15,489 nt of DNA from contig DUKU01000115.1 in assembly GCA_013329135.1 (NCBI GenBank), positions 1 to 15,489 of the forward strand, read 5' to 3'. This stretch comes from Thermoplasmata archaeon. Its GTDB lineage: Archaea; Thermoplasmatota; Thermoplasmata; UBA10834. The position numbers and the translations under genes are program-made. The notes under the pieces were generated by a model. That model saw only the letters and a list, made by a program, of their open reading frames with translations, was not told the origin of the DNA and ran no database searches. This document shows positions 1-7,818 of the stretch, piece by piece; the stretch's first letter is position 1, and the number at the start of each line of letters is the position of its first letter.

Positions 1-567
1 GGGAACGTCCAGGCGCTCAGGGAATTGCTGCTAGTCGTCACGCAGAGTACTGGCTCGAGACTGTCACCGAGGAGGATAGGTAGGATACTCGGCGTATCGC
101 ACGAGACGGTCCGCGAGCATCTATCTTCCTTCGAAGAGGCAAACCTGATCCACACACTCCGACTGAAGGGTAAGGTTTCCGAGAGCATGGCCGCGCCAAA
201 GAAGGTCTACGCGAGCGACACGGGAATCGTCCACGTCCTGAGCCCGACGGTCAACCTCGGGAGCCTGGTCGAAAACTGCGTCTTCAACGCCTTGCGAAGA
301 TGCGCGAACGATATCACCTACGGCCAAGCCCGAGGGAAAGAGGTCGACTTCGTACTGCCAGGTGCATGTTACGAGGTCAAGTACTCGGACAAGGTCAGTA
401 GGGATGATGTGATCCACCTCGAGGACTTAAGAGCGGACCGAAGGGTCGTCGTCACGAGGAACCAGACAGGGAAGATTGGCGGGATCGACCTCGTGCCATT
501 CTGGCGCTTCCTGATGGAGGAGAGACGAGAAAGTCAATCGCACCCGAAGCAAGTCGCGGACAGGTGA
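1..567 (+). CDS. C-terminal part of a DUF4143-type ATPase (COG1373-like), cut by the window edge
   Basis: The frame is open from base 1, so the N-terminal AAA+ ATPase part lies outside the window and the true start is not visible. What remains is about 188 residues. It has a winged-helix-like segment (SPRRIGRILGVSHETVREHL, about residues 22-41), then a compact domain containing GKEVDFVL and CYEVKYS. That E/D...ExK pattern is the degenerate PD-(D/E)xK-like core typical of DUF4143, which ends many archaeal and bacterial ATPases of the COG1373 group. These proteins are common, often in defence-like or mobile neighbourhoods, and their role is poorly known. The DNA is richer in G+C than the genes that follow, so it may be the left flank of the island. 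Family assignment is fairly sure; function is not. Confidence 0.75.
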   Translation, partial: GNVQALRELLLVVTQSTGSRLSPRRIGRILGVSHETVREHLSSFEEANLIHTLRLKGKVSESMAAPKKVYASDTGIVHVLSPTVNLGSLVENCVFNALRRCANDITYGQARGKEVDFVLPGACYEVKYSDKVSRDDVIHLEDLRADRRVVVTRNQTGKIGGIDLVPFWRFLMEERRESQSHPKQVADR

Positions 568-690
568 TGAAGTCGTCCGGAGGACGCTCTGGGAGTCATT
601 CTCACAGTCAGGATGACAATGAATTTTCGACATCTTGGCAGGAGTCCATCTCGCGTCGAGGTCACGGCGTGAACATAAATCCAGTATCAT

Positions 691-733
691 TGATTAGAAT
701 GTGCGAGGGCACGGATTTCGGCCCGGAGCCTAC
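691..733 (-). repeat. tRNA 3'-end-like repeat, copy A
   Basis: Read on the minus strand this is a T-arm-like hairpin (710-726) followed by CCCTCGC and A, the geometry of a tRNA acceptor 3' strand and discriminator base, then a T-rich trailer. The loop has decayed from the GTTCRANTC consensus. It shares most of its bases with copies at 1552, 2708 and 7945. No 5' half of a tRNA is found nearby. It sits in the 250-base gap between the DUF4143 gene and the DUF2284 gene; nothing else recognisable is in that gap. Confidence 0.5.
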
Positions 734-816
734 CAGTGTATGAATGCGGGAGCGCGAATATTGTAGGTGGGATTCGTTGTGGGGACGGGCAGCAGTCAAA
801 CACTTATTAGGTGCGA

Positions 817-1461
817 ATGGAATCCCGCTACTGTCAAATGGTCCCTATGCCCTCCGCAGATAAGGACGCACGATTGAGCAAACTTCCAGCTATCGCTCTC
901 AGCCTCGGCGCTGATGAGGCGAAAATCATAGACATAGAGAAGGTTGTTGTAGATAAACGGGTTCGATTGAAGTGTTCTGTACCAATCTGTGCGAGCTACG
1001 CCAGAAACCTGATGTGTCCTCCCAACGTGATATCGGTTGAGGAATTTGCAGATACTCTGTCACTCTACGCAAAGGCATTGATACTCCAAGTTGAAGCGGA
1101 CTATGATTCAACCGACAAGTCCGAAAGCCACCTAGACAGGAGAATCTGTGAGGAGCTGGAAGAATCGACAAAGACACGAGAATGGCAACTCAAGTTGCAT
1201 CGAATAGTCAATCAGCTTGAGGCGATCGCTTTCAAAGAAGGATTCCGTTTTGCCGCTGGTCTAATTGGGGGTGACTGTAGTCTGTGCCCCGATTGCGTAG
1301 TGCCTCATAGTGGCGAATCATGTAGGCGTCCGTTCGAAGCGAGGCCGTCAATGGAGGCAATGGGGATAGATGTGTCCAAGACCTGCGAGAATGCAGGACT
1401 TCCGCTGTCTCTATCATCCAAGAGGAAAGTAAGGTGGACGGGGTTGGTGCTTTTACATTGA
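817..1461 (+). CDS. DUF2284 family predicted metal-binding protein
   Basis: The protein has 214 residues. Cysteines group in two clusters: C53, C58 and C67 in CSVPICASYARNLMCPPN, and C154, C157, C160, C169 and C190 in GGDCSLCPDCV...SGESC and KTCENAG. The MCPPN signature and the GGDC...C...C pattern with a later ARPSMEAMGIDV stretch are typical of DUF2284 (COG5423), cytosolic proteins of anaerobes thought to bind a metal or iron-sulfur cluster; the biochemical role is unknown. A GTG at 811 is also in frame. I chose the ATG at 817 because AGGTG at 808-812 lies five bases upstream of it. An AT-rich stretch at 799-809 could be a TATA box, in which case starts at 838 or 847 are possible. The gene stands alone, flanked by tRNA-like repeats. 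Confidence 0.85.
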   Translation: MESRYCQMVPMPSADKDARLSKLPAIALSLGADEAKIIDIEKVVVDKRVRLKCSVPICASYARNLMCPPNVISVEEFADTLSLYAKALILQVEADYDSTDKSESHLDRRICEELEESTKTREWQLKLHRIVNQLEAIAFKEGFRFAAGLIGGDCSLCPDCVVPHSGESCRRPFEARPSMEAMGIDVSKTCENAGLPLSLSSKRKVRWTGLVLLH

Positions 1462-1551
1462 GCAGTGCATCGAGCCGCGCCTGAACCCTTGTGGCCACAT
1501 GACTGACAGAGTTAGATGAAGGAGCCCTGATTCATCCATATATGCATCGTT

Positions 1552-1633
1552 CTGAATTAAAATGTGCGAGGGCCCGGATTATAGCCCGGAATTTACCCCC
1601 AATTAAAACTGCCAGCTATAATCTTCAAAGCCA
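1552..1633 (-). repeat. tRNA 3'-end-like repeat, copy B, joined to a 46-base direct repeat
   Basis: The right-hand part, 1588-1633, matches 4984-5029 at 45 of 46 positions (C at 1600, T at 4996), in the same orientation. The left-hand part, 1552-1594, read on the minus strand has the T-arm-like hairpin plus CCCTCGC-A tail seen in copy A. Copy B is therefore a composite: a decayed tRNA end fused to a longer unit shared with copy D. It lies about 90 bases after the DUF2284 stop codon and about 150 bases after the stop of the minus-strand gene to its right. Confidence 0.7.
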
Positions 1634-1660
1634 GAAGTTGTCCTATTGGCAAGAGGATTC

Positions 1661-1676
1661 TTTACCGGTAAAAAAG
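1661..1676 (-). terminator. Palindrome plus T-run, possible terminator of the 1787-2500 gene
   Basis: TTTACCGGTAAA at 1661-1672 is a perfect 12-base palindrome. On the minus strand a run of six T residues (1671-1676) overlaps its entry side. It lies about 110 bases beyond the stop codon of the minus-strand gene. Archaeal termination relies mainly on T-runs, so this is plausible but unproven. Confidence 0.35.
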
Positions 1677-1786
1677 TCACTACAAATGAAGAAGATCTCG
1701 ACGTCCTACCCCGGCAATCACCACTCTTCAGACCCGACCGATGGCTATCGACCATATTCGTGCTGTGTCGAAATCGGTTCAACTCA

Positions 1787-2500
1787 TTACCCCGTCCATA
1801 TCCCACCTTGGACAGTGTTCCACCCAATCTGAATGGGAAAAGGCAGAGGGTTATAGGATTCGAGGGTGATGTGGATTACCTGCCAGAAATTGGCGCCATT
1901 AGAGCCAATGAACCACCATTCATTCCATCCTATCCAATCAAGCCCTATTGTGATCCCATCGGAAGATTCGTTGCCGACATAATTGGTGTAGAAATCCGAC
2001 TGGAATACAGCATCATAAGGAGATGGTTCGAAGGATTGATCAATCTCTGTCCCCGAGGTCACGTTTGTCATAGGCTCGAGCAAATACTCGCTCCCCACAG
2101 GATTGCTGACGTCTATCCGATGATCGGATTGAATATGGGCCCCAAGGTTTAGAGAGAATGATCCGCCAGAGTCTGAACTCGGGACGTCAATCCGGATCCG
2201 CAGCATTGTTACTTCGCCGCTGCTGGTATTGATTCGCTCAGAAGAATAGGTATATGGCAATTCGATGGGAAATGCAGAGATCGACAATTGCTGCTGGTCG
2301 ATCCGTTCTAGAAGCTTCGGCTCCTGAGGCAAGGGCAATATTAGAATGAGTTCGTCAGCATCTGATCCATTATCGTTAATCGACAAGGAGAACTCAAAAT
2401 GAGACTCGTAAGTGGAAACATAGAATGCAAGCGGTATAGCGACGACTGCTGCAACTGCTGCGGAAAGCACAATTACCGCAGTCTTTCTGGAAGCCTCCAT
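1787..2500 (-). CDS. Membrane-anchored secreted protein of unknown function
   Basis: The protein has 237 residues. Residues 8-29 form one hydrophobic segment after a short charged N-terminus (MEASRKT), so it is probably tethered to the membrane with the rest outside the cell. The outer part is rich in Ser, Asn, Asp and aromatic residues and looks like a beta-rich domain; the last 60 residues carry many tryptophans (WIGWNEWW, NFWQV, IGWNTV). No family was recognised. The start is supported by GAGGATGG just upstream and a TATA-like element about 37 bases upstream. A 168-codon plus-strand frame overlaps it but has no such support. The gene lies between tRNA-like repeats B and C. Confidence 0.7.
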   Translation of the reverse strand: MEASRKTAVIVLSAAVAAVVAIPLAFYVSTYESHFEFSLSINDNGSDADELILILPLPQEPKLLERIDQQQLSISAFPIELPYTYSSERINTSSGEVTMLRIRIDVPSSDSGGSFSLNLGAHIQSDHRIDVSNPVGSEYLLEPMTNVTSGTEIDQSFEPSPYDAVFQSDFYTNYVGNESSDGITIGLDWIGWNEWWFIGSNGANFWQVIHITLESYNPLPFPIQIGWNTVQGGIWTG

Positions 2501-2529
2501 CGAACCATCCTCGAGATCATAGCGGGCAT

Positions 2530-2542
2530 TGATTTAAGCAGT
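2530..2542 (-). promoter_or_regulatory. TATA-box promoter of the 1787-2500 gene
   Basis: On the minus strand this reads CTGCTTAAATCAA, a TATA-like box whose centre lies about 37 bases before the ATG. Transcription would begin near 2510, leaving a leader of about 10 bases that includes the ribosome site. Confidence 0.45.
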
Positions 2543-2707
2543 ACTTGGAAGTTGCCATCCTGCGTGTCAATTGATGCCCGCGTGAACAGTCTAGAACAGG
2601 CTCAAGTCGAGAAGATGACGAGAGCCTAGCTCGACAAGTCGGTTGGCTGAATCAAAGAGAGGACTTCGCTCGTGATGAGGATAGCGCATCAATCCATTTC
2701 ATTTCTC

Positions 2708-2747
2708 TGAATGAGAATGTGCTAGAGTCCGAATTCGTACCGGAGTA
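2708..2747 (-). repeat. tRNA 3'-end-like repeat, copy C
   Basis: On the minus strand a five-pair T-arm stem (TCCGG/TCGGA) encloses a seven-base loop TACGAAT, followed by CTCTAGC-A as acceptor strand and discriminator. Compared with copy E, the stem bases differ but still pair, so a hairpin has been kept. The rest of the 427-base gap (2501-2927) holds the promoter of the minus-strand gene and nothing else I recognise. Confidence 0.5.
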
Positions 2748-2927
2748 TGTCGTCAATCAGAACAAGGAGATATGACCTTCAAGCCTAGAAGAGAGGACTC
2801 TGGATGGATTTCTTATCGATCGGATGACGGCAATTCGCTCACGGACTCACCATGTCTACAATTCCCACGACAGAGTAAGCAAGATTTCATGTATCCGTGA
2901 ATCGTTGCAGGTCTCGGGTGGAGGAGA

Positions 2928-4691
2928 ATGGCAGCGAGGCCAACGAGAAGACAGACTTTTGGAGCGATGATACTGACTTTTGTGATGCTATGCGTATGGA
3001 CACCTGGGAACGCATCAGCTCAGGGTTCGGAAAAGGAGGTAGTCGATGGACTTGAATCGTCCGATGCGCTACCGCAAGAATATGCATGCAACCAGAGTTC
3101 GGCGGATGACAGCATTCAAGAACTCCTGAGAATCGACAATCCTGTCTTCTATTTGATTGACGTCCCAGCGTTGAATGAAACAAACCTTGACGAAGATGTG
3201 AATTCAACCGTGCTGAGTGAGGAAGTGGCGCAGGAGTCAGAGGCTGTAAGTAGTGATGGCAACGAATCGATTGAGTGGGCTCAGAGCACACACAGCAGCA
3301 TAGCGCACTCAGTGGCTAGCACTTCTGCTTTGATAGACCCAAGATGGTGGGATACTCTCCAGAACGAAGCGGACACTCCTGATGACTGGTACTATCCGTG
3401 GTTCCCATATTGGGATTCCGTTTATCACTACGTTGACACAGGAGCGCCATATTATACAAGAACCAAGGCAGAAGACGCAATAGGTCACTTTCGCGATGGA
3501 GATATCCAGGATGGATATGAGCATATGGCATGGGCGAGTCACTATCTGATGGACATGGGAAACCCGTATCATGCTTGCGGAATCGACTTCGCTGAATTGA
3601 TCGAACACACATCATATGAAAGCTGGATATCGGCTCACTGGAGCGACGGTGTGTATAATCTGGCCAACGATGTGTTGAATAAGGGCGCGTGTTCATACAT
3701 GCAGGGTGGAGGAGATCTGGAGGATCTGGCTATTGACTTGGCATCAAGAACCGCGCCATATCAGCCTGTTTGTCACCAGTACTTGGTGCACGGTACGAGT
3801 TTCGACGAATTCCTGGCTGGCGTCAGACAATGCCTCACATGGACAGCACAATACGTAGCCGCGTTATATCTATATGTAGCCCCCAACTGGCTAAGGACTC
3901 ACGAAGTGCATGACGTCTATCCGTATGCAGAGGTTCATGGAATTGGTGATACTCTTCTGAAGGGAGCCAATCTTGCCGGGAAGTTTCACATAAGAGTCGT
4001 TGTCTACACTGCTTCAACTTCCGGAGACACGTCTACAGACTATCTTGACTTCATCGTTCACTTGCGAAGCGGGGGATACGTCAGATACAGATTCTACGAT
4101 TTACCGGAGGCGAACGGAGGCTATCTGCTCTTTGAGAGAGTAGTCGACTACTCTGGCTATTACATGTATAAGATAGAACAAGTTGAGTTCGTCTGGCATC
4201 AATGGACCTCTGGCAATACATGGCATCTATATGATAGCACTGGTGAGACCTGGTACGCTTCAAGAGTGACGGTAGAAATCGAAGGTTACGGTGTTCATCA
4301 GACATCCGCGACGTACTACGAGGCTCTTGGCAAGACATTCGGAGACGACAGCAGCCACGTCTTGAATGAAGACCCAGTGACTGCGGTCAAACTCCACCTA
4401 GAACTCTCAATAGCCGAACCCTATGGAGACATCGTTACAGATTATCTGTATATTTGGGTGCGATATACAGATGGTACGAATACTAGATGGACCAAAACGA
4501 GCCTTCCCATGGCGAACGGAGGTACCATTAGCTACGACACTACAATATACCCGTCAACGGTGAAGCAAATCGATTACGTCGAGTTCCTCTGGCATCAATG
4601 GACACGGGGACAATCAAGTGGACATACTTGGTACATAAGAGCTGCAACTACTTTCTACTGGGATGTCCAGCCGAGTCTCTGGCCGACCTGA
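2928..4691 (+). CDS. Secreted zinc-dependent phospholipase C-like enzyme with two C-terminal beta domains
   Basis: The protein has 587 residues. Residues 1-31 look like a signal peptide ending near GNASA. Residues 32-116 are acidic and low in complexity. Residues 117-320 resemble zinc phospholipase C: H205-Y-x-x-D209, P213-x-H215 and H227-x3-E231 keep the order of the zinc ligands H118, D122, H128, H142 and E146 of Bacillus cereus PLC, and W117 and H127 keep the ten-residue spacing of W1 and H11 in clostridial alpha-toxin. Residues 330-455 and 460-580 are two related beta-rich modules sharing TDYL, LP-ANGG and VEF-WHQWT motifs. It probably acts outside the cell on phospholipids or similar phosphodiesters. 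GGAGGAG sits just before the ATG. S1/P1 nucleases share this fold, so the substrate is uncertain. Confidence 0.7.
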   Translation: MAARPTRRQTFGAMILTFVMLCVWTPGNASAQGSEKEVVDGLESSDALPQEYACNQSSADDSIQELLRIDNPVFYLIDVPALNETNLDEDVNSTVLSEEVAQESEAVSSDGNESIEWAQSTHSSIAHSVASTSALIDPRWWDTLQNEADTPDDWYYPWFPYWDSVYHYVDTGAPYYTRTKAEDAIGHFRDGDIQDGYEHMAWASHYLMDMGNPYHACGIDFAELIEHTSYESWISAHWSDGVYNLANDVLNKGACSYMQGGGDLEDLAIDLASRTAPYQPVCHQYLVHGTSFDEFLAGVRQCLTWTAQYVAALYLYVAPNWLRTHEVHDVYPYAEVHGIGDTLLKGANLAGKFHIRVVVYTASTSGDTSTDYLDFIVHLRSGGYVRYRFYDLPEANGGYLLFERVVDYSGYYMYKIEQVEFVWHQWTSGNTWHLYDSTGETWYASRVTVEIEGYGVHQTSATYYEALGKTFGDDSSHVLNEDPVTAVKLHLELSIAEPYGDIVTDYLYIWVRYTDGTNTRWTKTSLPMANGGTISYDTTIYPSTVKQIDYVEFLWHQWTRGQSSGHTWYIRAATTFYWDVQPSLWPT

Positions 4692-4740
4692 ATCCATTCG
4701 AACATCAGCGCTCATCTCGTCCGGAAACCTGACACGGAGA

Positions 4741-4775
4741 CTAATGATAATGCTCTAGACTCGAACGAACGGGTG
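4741..4775 (-). repeat. Possible further tRNA 3'-end-like repeat, weak copy
   Basis: The minus strand contains GTTCGAGTC, an exact T-loop consensus, followed by TAGAGC and an AT-rich trailer like that of copy C. The T stem does not pair, so this is the weakest member of the set. It lies about 50 bases after the phospholipase-like gene. Confidence 0.25.
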
Positions 4776-4821
4776 CTCCAAACTGTCAACGGCGCATTGA
4801 GTTCTCTAGAGCCCGTCTTTT
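4752..4821 (+). terminator. Long-range hairpin and T-run after the phospholipase-like gene
   Basis: GCTCTAGA at 4752-4759 and TCTAGAGC at 4805-4812 are perfect inverted copies, followed by TCTTTT at 4816-4821. It could end the transcript of the upstream gene, although the loop is long (45 bases). A second T-run (4876-4880) lies further on. Confidence 0.3.
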
Positions 4822-4923
4822 ACACCTCAATCGTGAGATGGGACGCGGTTCGTGCGTCGAGGGAGGGGTGGTTGATTTTTGAGTGGCACTCTTGCTCAAA
4901 GTTCAATCGGCACCATCAGAATG

Positions 4924-4940
4924 AACGCTTCTCGAGCGTT
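4924..4940. repeat. Short inverted repeat
   Basis: AACGCT and AGCGTT enclose five bases. It is a compact hairpin on either strand, in the non-coding stretch between the phospholipase-like gene and repeat D. Its function is unknown. Confidence 0.3.
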
Positions 4941-4952
4941 AGATGACATTCA

Positions 4953-5029
4953 TCGAGATTGCTCTCGCGGGACATCGGAGCCTGGAATTTACCCCTAATT
5001 AAAACTGCCAGCTATAATCTTCAAAGCCA
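4953..5029 (-). repeat. Repeat D: second copy of the 46-base direct repeat with a decayed tRNA-like end
   Basis: Bases 4984-5029 match 1588-1633 with one difference. To the left, 4953-4983 can still be aligned to the tRNA-like part of copy B but is strongly decayed. The 467-base gap 4692-5158 holds this repeat and several hairpins; I see no gene in it. Confidence 0.65.
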
Positions 5030-5073
5030 ATATGAATTAACAACTTGCGAGAATATCCTGAATCAGGCAACAA

Positions 5074-5105
5074 CTCGATCATCCTCAATACAACAAATGA
5101 TCGAG
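5074..5105 (-). terminator. Nine-base-pair hairpin after the 5159-5665 gene
   Basis: CTCGATCAT (5074-5082) and ATGATCGAG (5097-5105) are perfect inverted copies with a 14-base loop. This is the strongest stem in the window and lies about 55 bases beyond the stop of the minus-strand membrane protein gene. An 11-base palindrome (5057-5067) follows. There is no clear T-run, so it could instead stabilise the 3' end of the RNA. Confidence 0.4.
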
Positions 5106-5158
5106 ATAGAAGAGTATCATGAAGAGGCAACGGATGGCAAATGATCCCCGCCGGTGTC

Positions 5159-5665
5159 CTAGGACTCCTGACCAAGACGACCAAGGGATCTGATTCCGAG
5201 TATTCCAAATAAGAGGAATAGAATTCCAAAAAGGATGATCCCCACAGCCAAGATTTCTTTCGCCAGCAACGAATACATACCAGCGAAAATCATTAAGAGC
5301 CCGATAGATAGTGCTGCAACCGATCCTGCCCTCAGCTTAGCGACACTTGGCTGCAATTCGGAGCGTTTATCGACCTCTGGAAGCATCACCGCAATTTGAG
5401 GCGATCTCTGGACAAGGCACCTCAGCCTAAGCCAACCCCATATAATCCATGTCAATCCGATTCCCAAGACAACCCATCCAATCAAGAACGCATCCATATC
5501 AGAGAGGGTCATGCCGAGGAAAGTCGCTACAACTCCCAACAGTGTGACAATGATTCCTGACATCTGCAGCCGAATTGCATGGTTCAATGAGCTTAGAGGT
5601 GTCGAGGTAAGAGAAACCTGCGAGAGAAGCGCATGCGGGTTGTCAGACACATCAGTAGGGTTCAT
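5159..5665 (-). CDS. Four-helix membrane protein of unknown function
   Basis: The protein has 168 residues from the ATG at 5665. Four hydrophobic segments lie in two pairs: SGIIVTLLGVVATFLGM with LIGWVVLGIGLTWIIWGW, then AALSIGLLMIFAGMYSLLA with ILAVGIILFGILFLLFGI. A polar stretch of about 35 residues joins the pairs. No family was recognised. A longer form starting at GTG 5734 (191 residues) is possible. However, a TATA box at 5742-5749 would place the transcription start near 5720, downstream of that GTG, and GGGAGGAG lies upstream of the ATG at 5665. Its stop is followed by the hairpin at 5074. Confidence 0.6.
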   Translation of the reverse strand: MNPTDVSDNPHALLSQVSLTSTPLSSLNHAIRLQMSGIIVTLLGVVATFLGMTLSDMDAFLIGWVVLGIGLTWIIWGWLRLRCLVQRSPQIAVMLPEVDKRSELQPSVAKLRAGSVAALSIGLLMIFAGMYSLLAKEILAVGIILFGILFLLFGILGIRSLGRLGQES

Positions 5666-5741
5666 GAATCGCTTACTCCTCCCAGGTTGTGACGCTGCAC
5701 CTTGCCCGAGATTTTCTTTACTGTTCCCATACACATTACCT

Positions 5742-5750
5742 CATATAAGA
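5742..5750 (-). promoter_or_regulatory. TATA-box promoter of the four-helix membrane protein gene
   Basis: The minus strand reads CTTATATGA, a good archaeal TATA box, about 80 bases before the ATG at 5665. It also lies directly after the end of the RHS-fragment gene, suggesting separate transcription. Confidence 0.4.
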
Positions 5751-5762
5751 TTTTCATCTCAT

Positions 5763-6590
5763 TCATCCAGAGTATCTTGGAAGAGCGGAAGAGAAGATCG
5801 GTAACCAACCGCCGGCTTCTCTCTGAGTGAACTTGCTGAAAGCCTTCCACACAGAGTCCGCGGTCGAAAAGAACGCCATTCCGCCGTATGTCCGAAGCGC
5901 CGATTCATATCCAGAGAAACTTGGATTAGTGATCCCCGGCTTGCTCACGCCAAACCATCTGCCGACGACCCTCAGTGAGTTGCCAAAGCCAACGCCCGCT
6001 GCACCGAAGAACGCCGACATAAACATGCCTCCGACCGAGACATCGGCTTGTGCTCCACCAGGCCATACCTCTCGGATTAGACCTCCGGACAGATATGCAC
6101 TCTCTCCGCCAATAGCACCTACAGCAAGACCAGCAATGGGGTGCCCCATCATCGCTAGTGACATTCCAGCACCAACACCGAACCCACCAATCGCACCCGA
6201 GGCAGCAGATGATAGAACGCCTTCTGCAGTTATTGAGCCACCAGCAGCATATTGCTCTCCAATATACGACAACGTGTTCACTGCAATTCCGGACGCTGTG
6301 CCCACGATCAAGTTTGCCACTACGAGGTCCAATGCAATCGCAGCGAGAGGTGTCGCTGCGCCAGCTGTGCATGTAATAGCAATCGCAGCGATCGCAACAA
6401 CTGCGACAACAACTACAGTCTTCCAGTTTTCCTCAAACCAATCTCCAATGCCGCCCAGCAACATCCCAGTTGGATCAATGAACCTCAGAGGGTTGTTGAC
6501 GCAATACGCATATCTGTTGATAGTCTGAGGAGATGCTAGATTTCCAAGCACGGGATCAACAGAAATGAACCTCCCGAGATCTGGGTTCAC
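5763..6590 (-). CDS. Orphan C-terminal piece of an RHS-repeat protein with a hydrophobic tip
   Basis: The product has 275 residues. It opens with NPDLGRFISVDPVLG, then NRYAYCVNNPLRFIDPTG: the RHS/YD-repeat core motif that normally ends the shell of a protein of over 1000 residues and precedes a variable tip, often a toxin. Here the shell is missing. The rest is a hydrophobic alpha-helical segment (about 50-90), a long Gly/Ala-rich stretch (about 110-200) and an unrecognised tail. The only available start is a GTG directly after a TAA. Upstream, the reading frame containing ARYK looks like the expected preceding residues (normally ARYY), displaced by a frameshift. I therefore suspect a decayed remnant rather than a working gene. 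The core motif is certain; expression is not. Confidence 0.65.
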   Translation of the reverse strand: MNPDLGRFISVDPVLGNLASPQTINRYAYCVNNPLRFIDPTGMLLGGIGDWFEENWKTVVVVAVVAIAAIAITCTAGAATPLAAIALDLVVANLIVGTASGIAVNTLSYIGEQYAAGGSITAEGVLSSAASGAIGGFGVGAGMSLAMMGHPIAGLAVGAIGGESAYLSGGLIREVWPGGAQADVSVGGMFMSAFFGAAGVGFGNSLRVVGRWFGVSKPGITNPSFSGYESALRTYGGMAFFSTADSVWKAFSKFTQREAGGWLPIFSSALPRYSG

Positions 6591-6667
6591 TTATACCTCG
6601 CAACGAAACCATCCGGTGCTACCGCGAGCAGGTGACTCAAGCCGCAATCGCTGCGGGCTGGGCAATT

Positions 6668-7762
6668 CTAGTCATCACCCTTCTCGTGATCATGTCTATG
6701 ATGTATGTCCGGCCAGTGAACATGATCATGCGACTCAGGATGGTGAGTGTGCTCGTGCACATGCTGCCCATTCACAGGAGCAGGATGACCATGATCGTGT
6801 GAGGGCTCATCGTTCGAATGCAGGTGGGCATGAGTGATTCCCTCGTGACCATGAATGTGCGAGTGCCGCTCGTAGACGATTACCACGACCCCCACGAGCA
6901 TCAGCCCCGCTGCGGGCAGCATCATCCACCCCAGCCACTCGTCCAGCAAAACGATGGAGACAATCGCACCCACGAATGGTCCGATGCTGAAGAACATCCC
7001 TGCCCTGGATGCCCCCATGCCTTGGAGTGCCTGGACGAACAGCGCCAAGCTCGCGCCATAGCATATGGACCCAAGGACCAGAGCAAGGATGAGGCTGCGG
7101 TCTGCAGGCACATTCAGTCCCAGGAGCACTGCAATAGAGAGGGAGACTGTCCCTGCAACCGCCCCTTTCACCTGTGCGATCTGGACGGGACTCTTGCATG
7201 AAATGTGCCTCGTCAGGTTGTTGTCTACTCCCCAAGCAATCCCTGCTGCCAACATAAGCAGAGGACCTCCCACGCTGATGGCCCCAGAGCCTGGATCCCA
7301 GGAGAGTATTACACCTGCGGCCGTCATGCAGACTACTGCAATCCCGAGCCTCCAGCCAAGGTTCTCCTTGAAGAAAGCATAGGCAATCAGAGCTGTGACT
7401 AACCCCTCGAGGTTGAGCAAGAGCGACGCGGCGAAGCCTGTGGTCAGAGTAAGCCCGGTCATCAGACAAATTGGCGCGACGATTCCGCCAGATATGGTTG
7501 CTCCAGTTAGCCACGGAGCATCCTTCCTCCCCAGAGAAGCGCTCCGGGTGCGATCTCCTCTTGAGACTCTAGCAAGACCTGCATAGATGGATAGTCCCAC
7601 GAAAGCGCCAACGTATAGAAGGCCGGCCAAGACCACTGGATCGATGTCATCAACCAGGATCTTAGCGAGCGGAGTGCCAACGCCAAACAGCGATGCTGAG
7701 AGAACGATGAATACGACTGGTGCTGTGCGGGAACTCAGGAACCTAGTCACATTCGCTGCCAC
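6668..7762 (-). CDS. EamA (drug/metabolite transporter superfamily) permease with histidine-rich tail
   Basis: The protein has 364 residues. Ten hydrophobic helices form two EamA repeats of about 140 residues each (about 15-155 and 163-298), with the usual signatures near helix ends (FFKENLGWRLG, LLDEWLGW). Residues 300-364 form a hydrophilic tail holding 22 histidines, mostly as HxH pairs with Asp and Glu. Such tails are known in some EamA transporters and metal exporters and suggest binding of Zn, Ni or Co on the cytoplasmic side; the transported substrate cannot be read from the sequence. The GTG start at 7762 lies about 25 bases from the centre of the TATA box at 7781-7792, so the message is probably leaderless. 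Confidence 0.85.
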   Translation of the reverse strand: MAANVTRFLSSRTAPVVFIVLSASLFGVGTPLAKILVDDIDPVVLAGLLYVGAFVGLSIYAGLARVSRGDRTRSASLGRKDAPWLTGATISGGIVAPICLMTGLTLTTGFAASLLLNLEGLVTALIAYAFFKENLGWRLGIAVVCMTAAGVILSWDPGSGAISVGGPLLMLAAGIAWGVDNNLTRHISCKSPVQIAQVKGAVAGTVSLSIAVLLGLNVPADRSLILALVLGSICYGASLALFVQALQGMGASRAGMFFSIGPFVGAIVSIVLLDEWLGWMMLPAAGLMLVGVVVIVYERHSHIHGHEGITHAHLHSNDEPSHDHGHPAPVNGQHVHEHTHHPESHDHVHWPDIHHRHDHEKGDD

Positions 7763-7780
7763 CTGTGCTCAGACATGGAC

Positions 7781-7792
7781 TGGATATATGAA
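7781..7792 (-). promoter_or_regulatory. TATA-box promoter of the EamA transporter gene
   Basis: The minus strand reads TTCATATATCCA. The distance to the GTG at 7762 places the transcription start at, or within a base or two of, the start codon, which fits leaderless initiation. Confidence 0.55.
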
Positions 7793-7818
7793 CCATCAGG
7801 CGCCATGATATAGCTTCC

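Noticed and set aside
1646..2152. 168-codon plus-strand frame
   Set aside because: It overlaps the minus-strand gene at 1787-2500, has no ribosome site or recognisable domain, and crosses the end of the repeat region.
1603..5035. Shared peptide GFEDYSWQF in two minus-strand frames
   Set aside because: It is only the translation of the 46-base direct repeat; the frames have no other similarity.
5827..6528. 233-codon plus-strand frame opposite the RHS fragment
   Set aside because: The minus strand carries an unmistakable RHS core motif; the plus frame is Ala/Pro/Ile/Thr-rich as expected of an antisense shadow.
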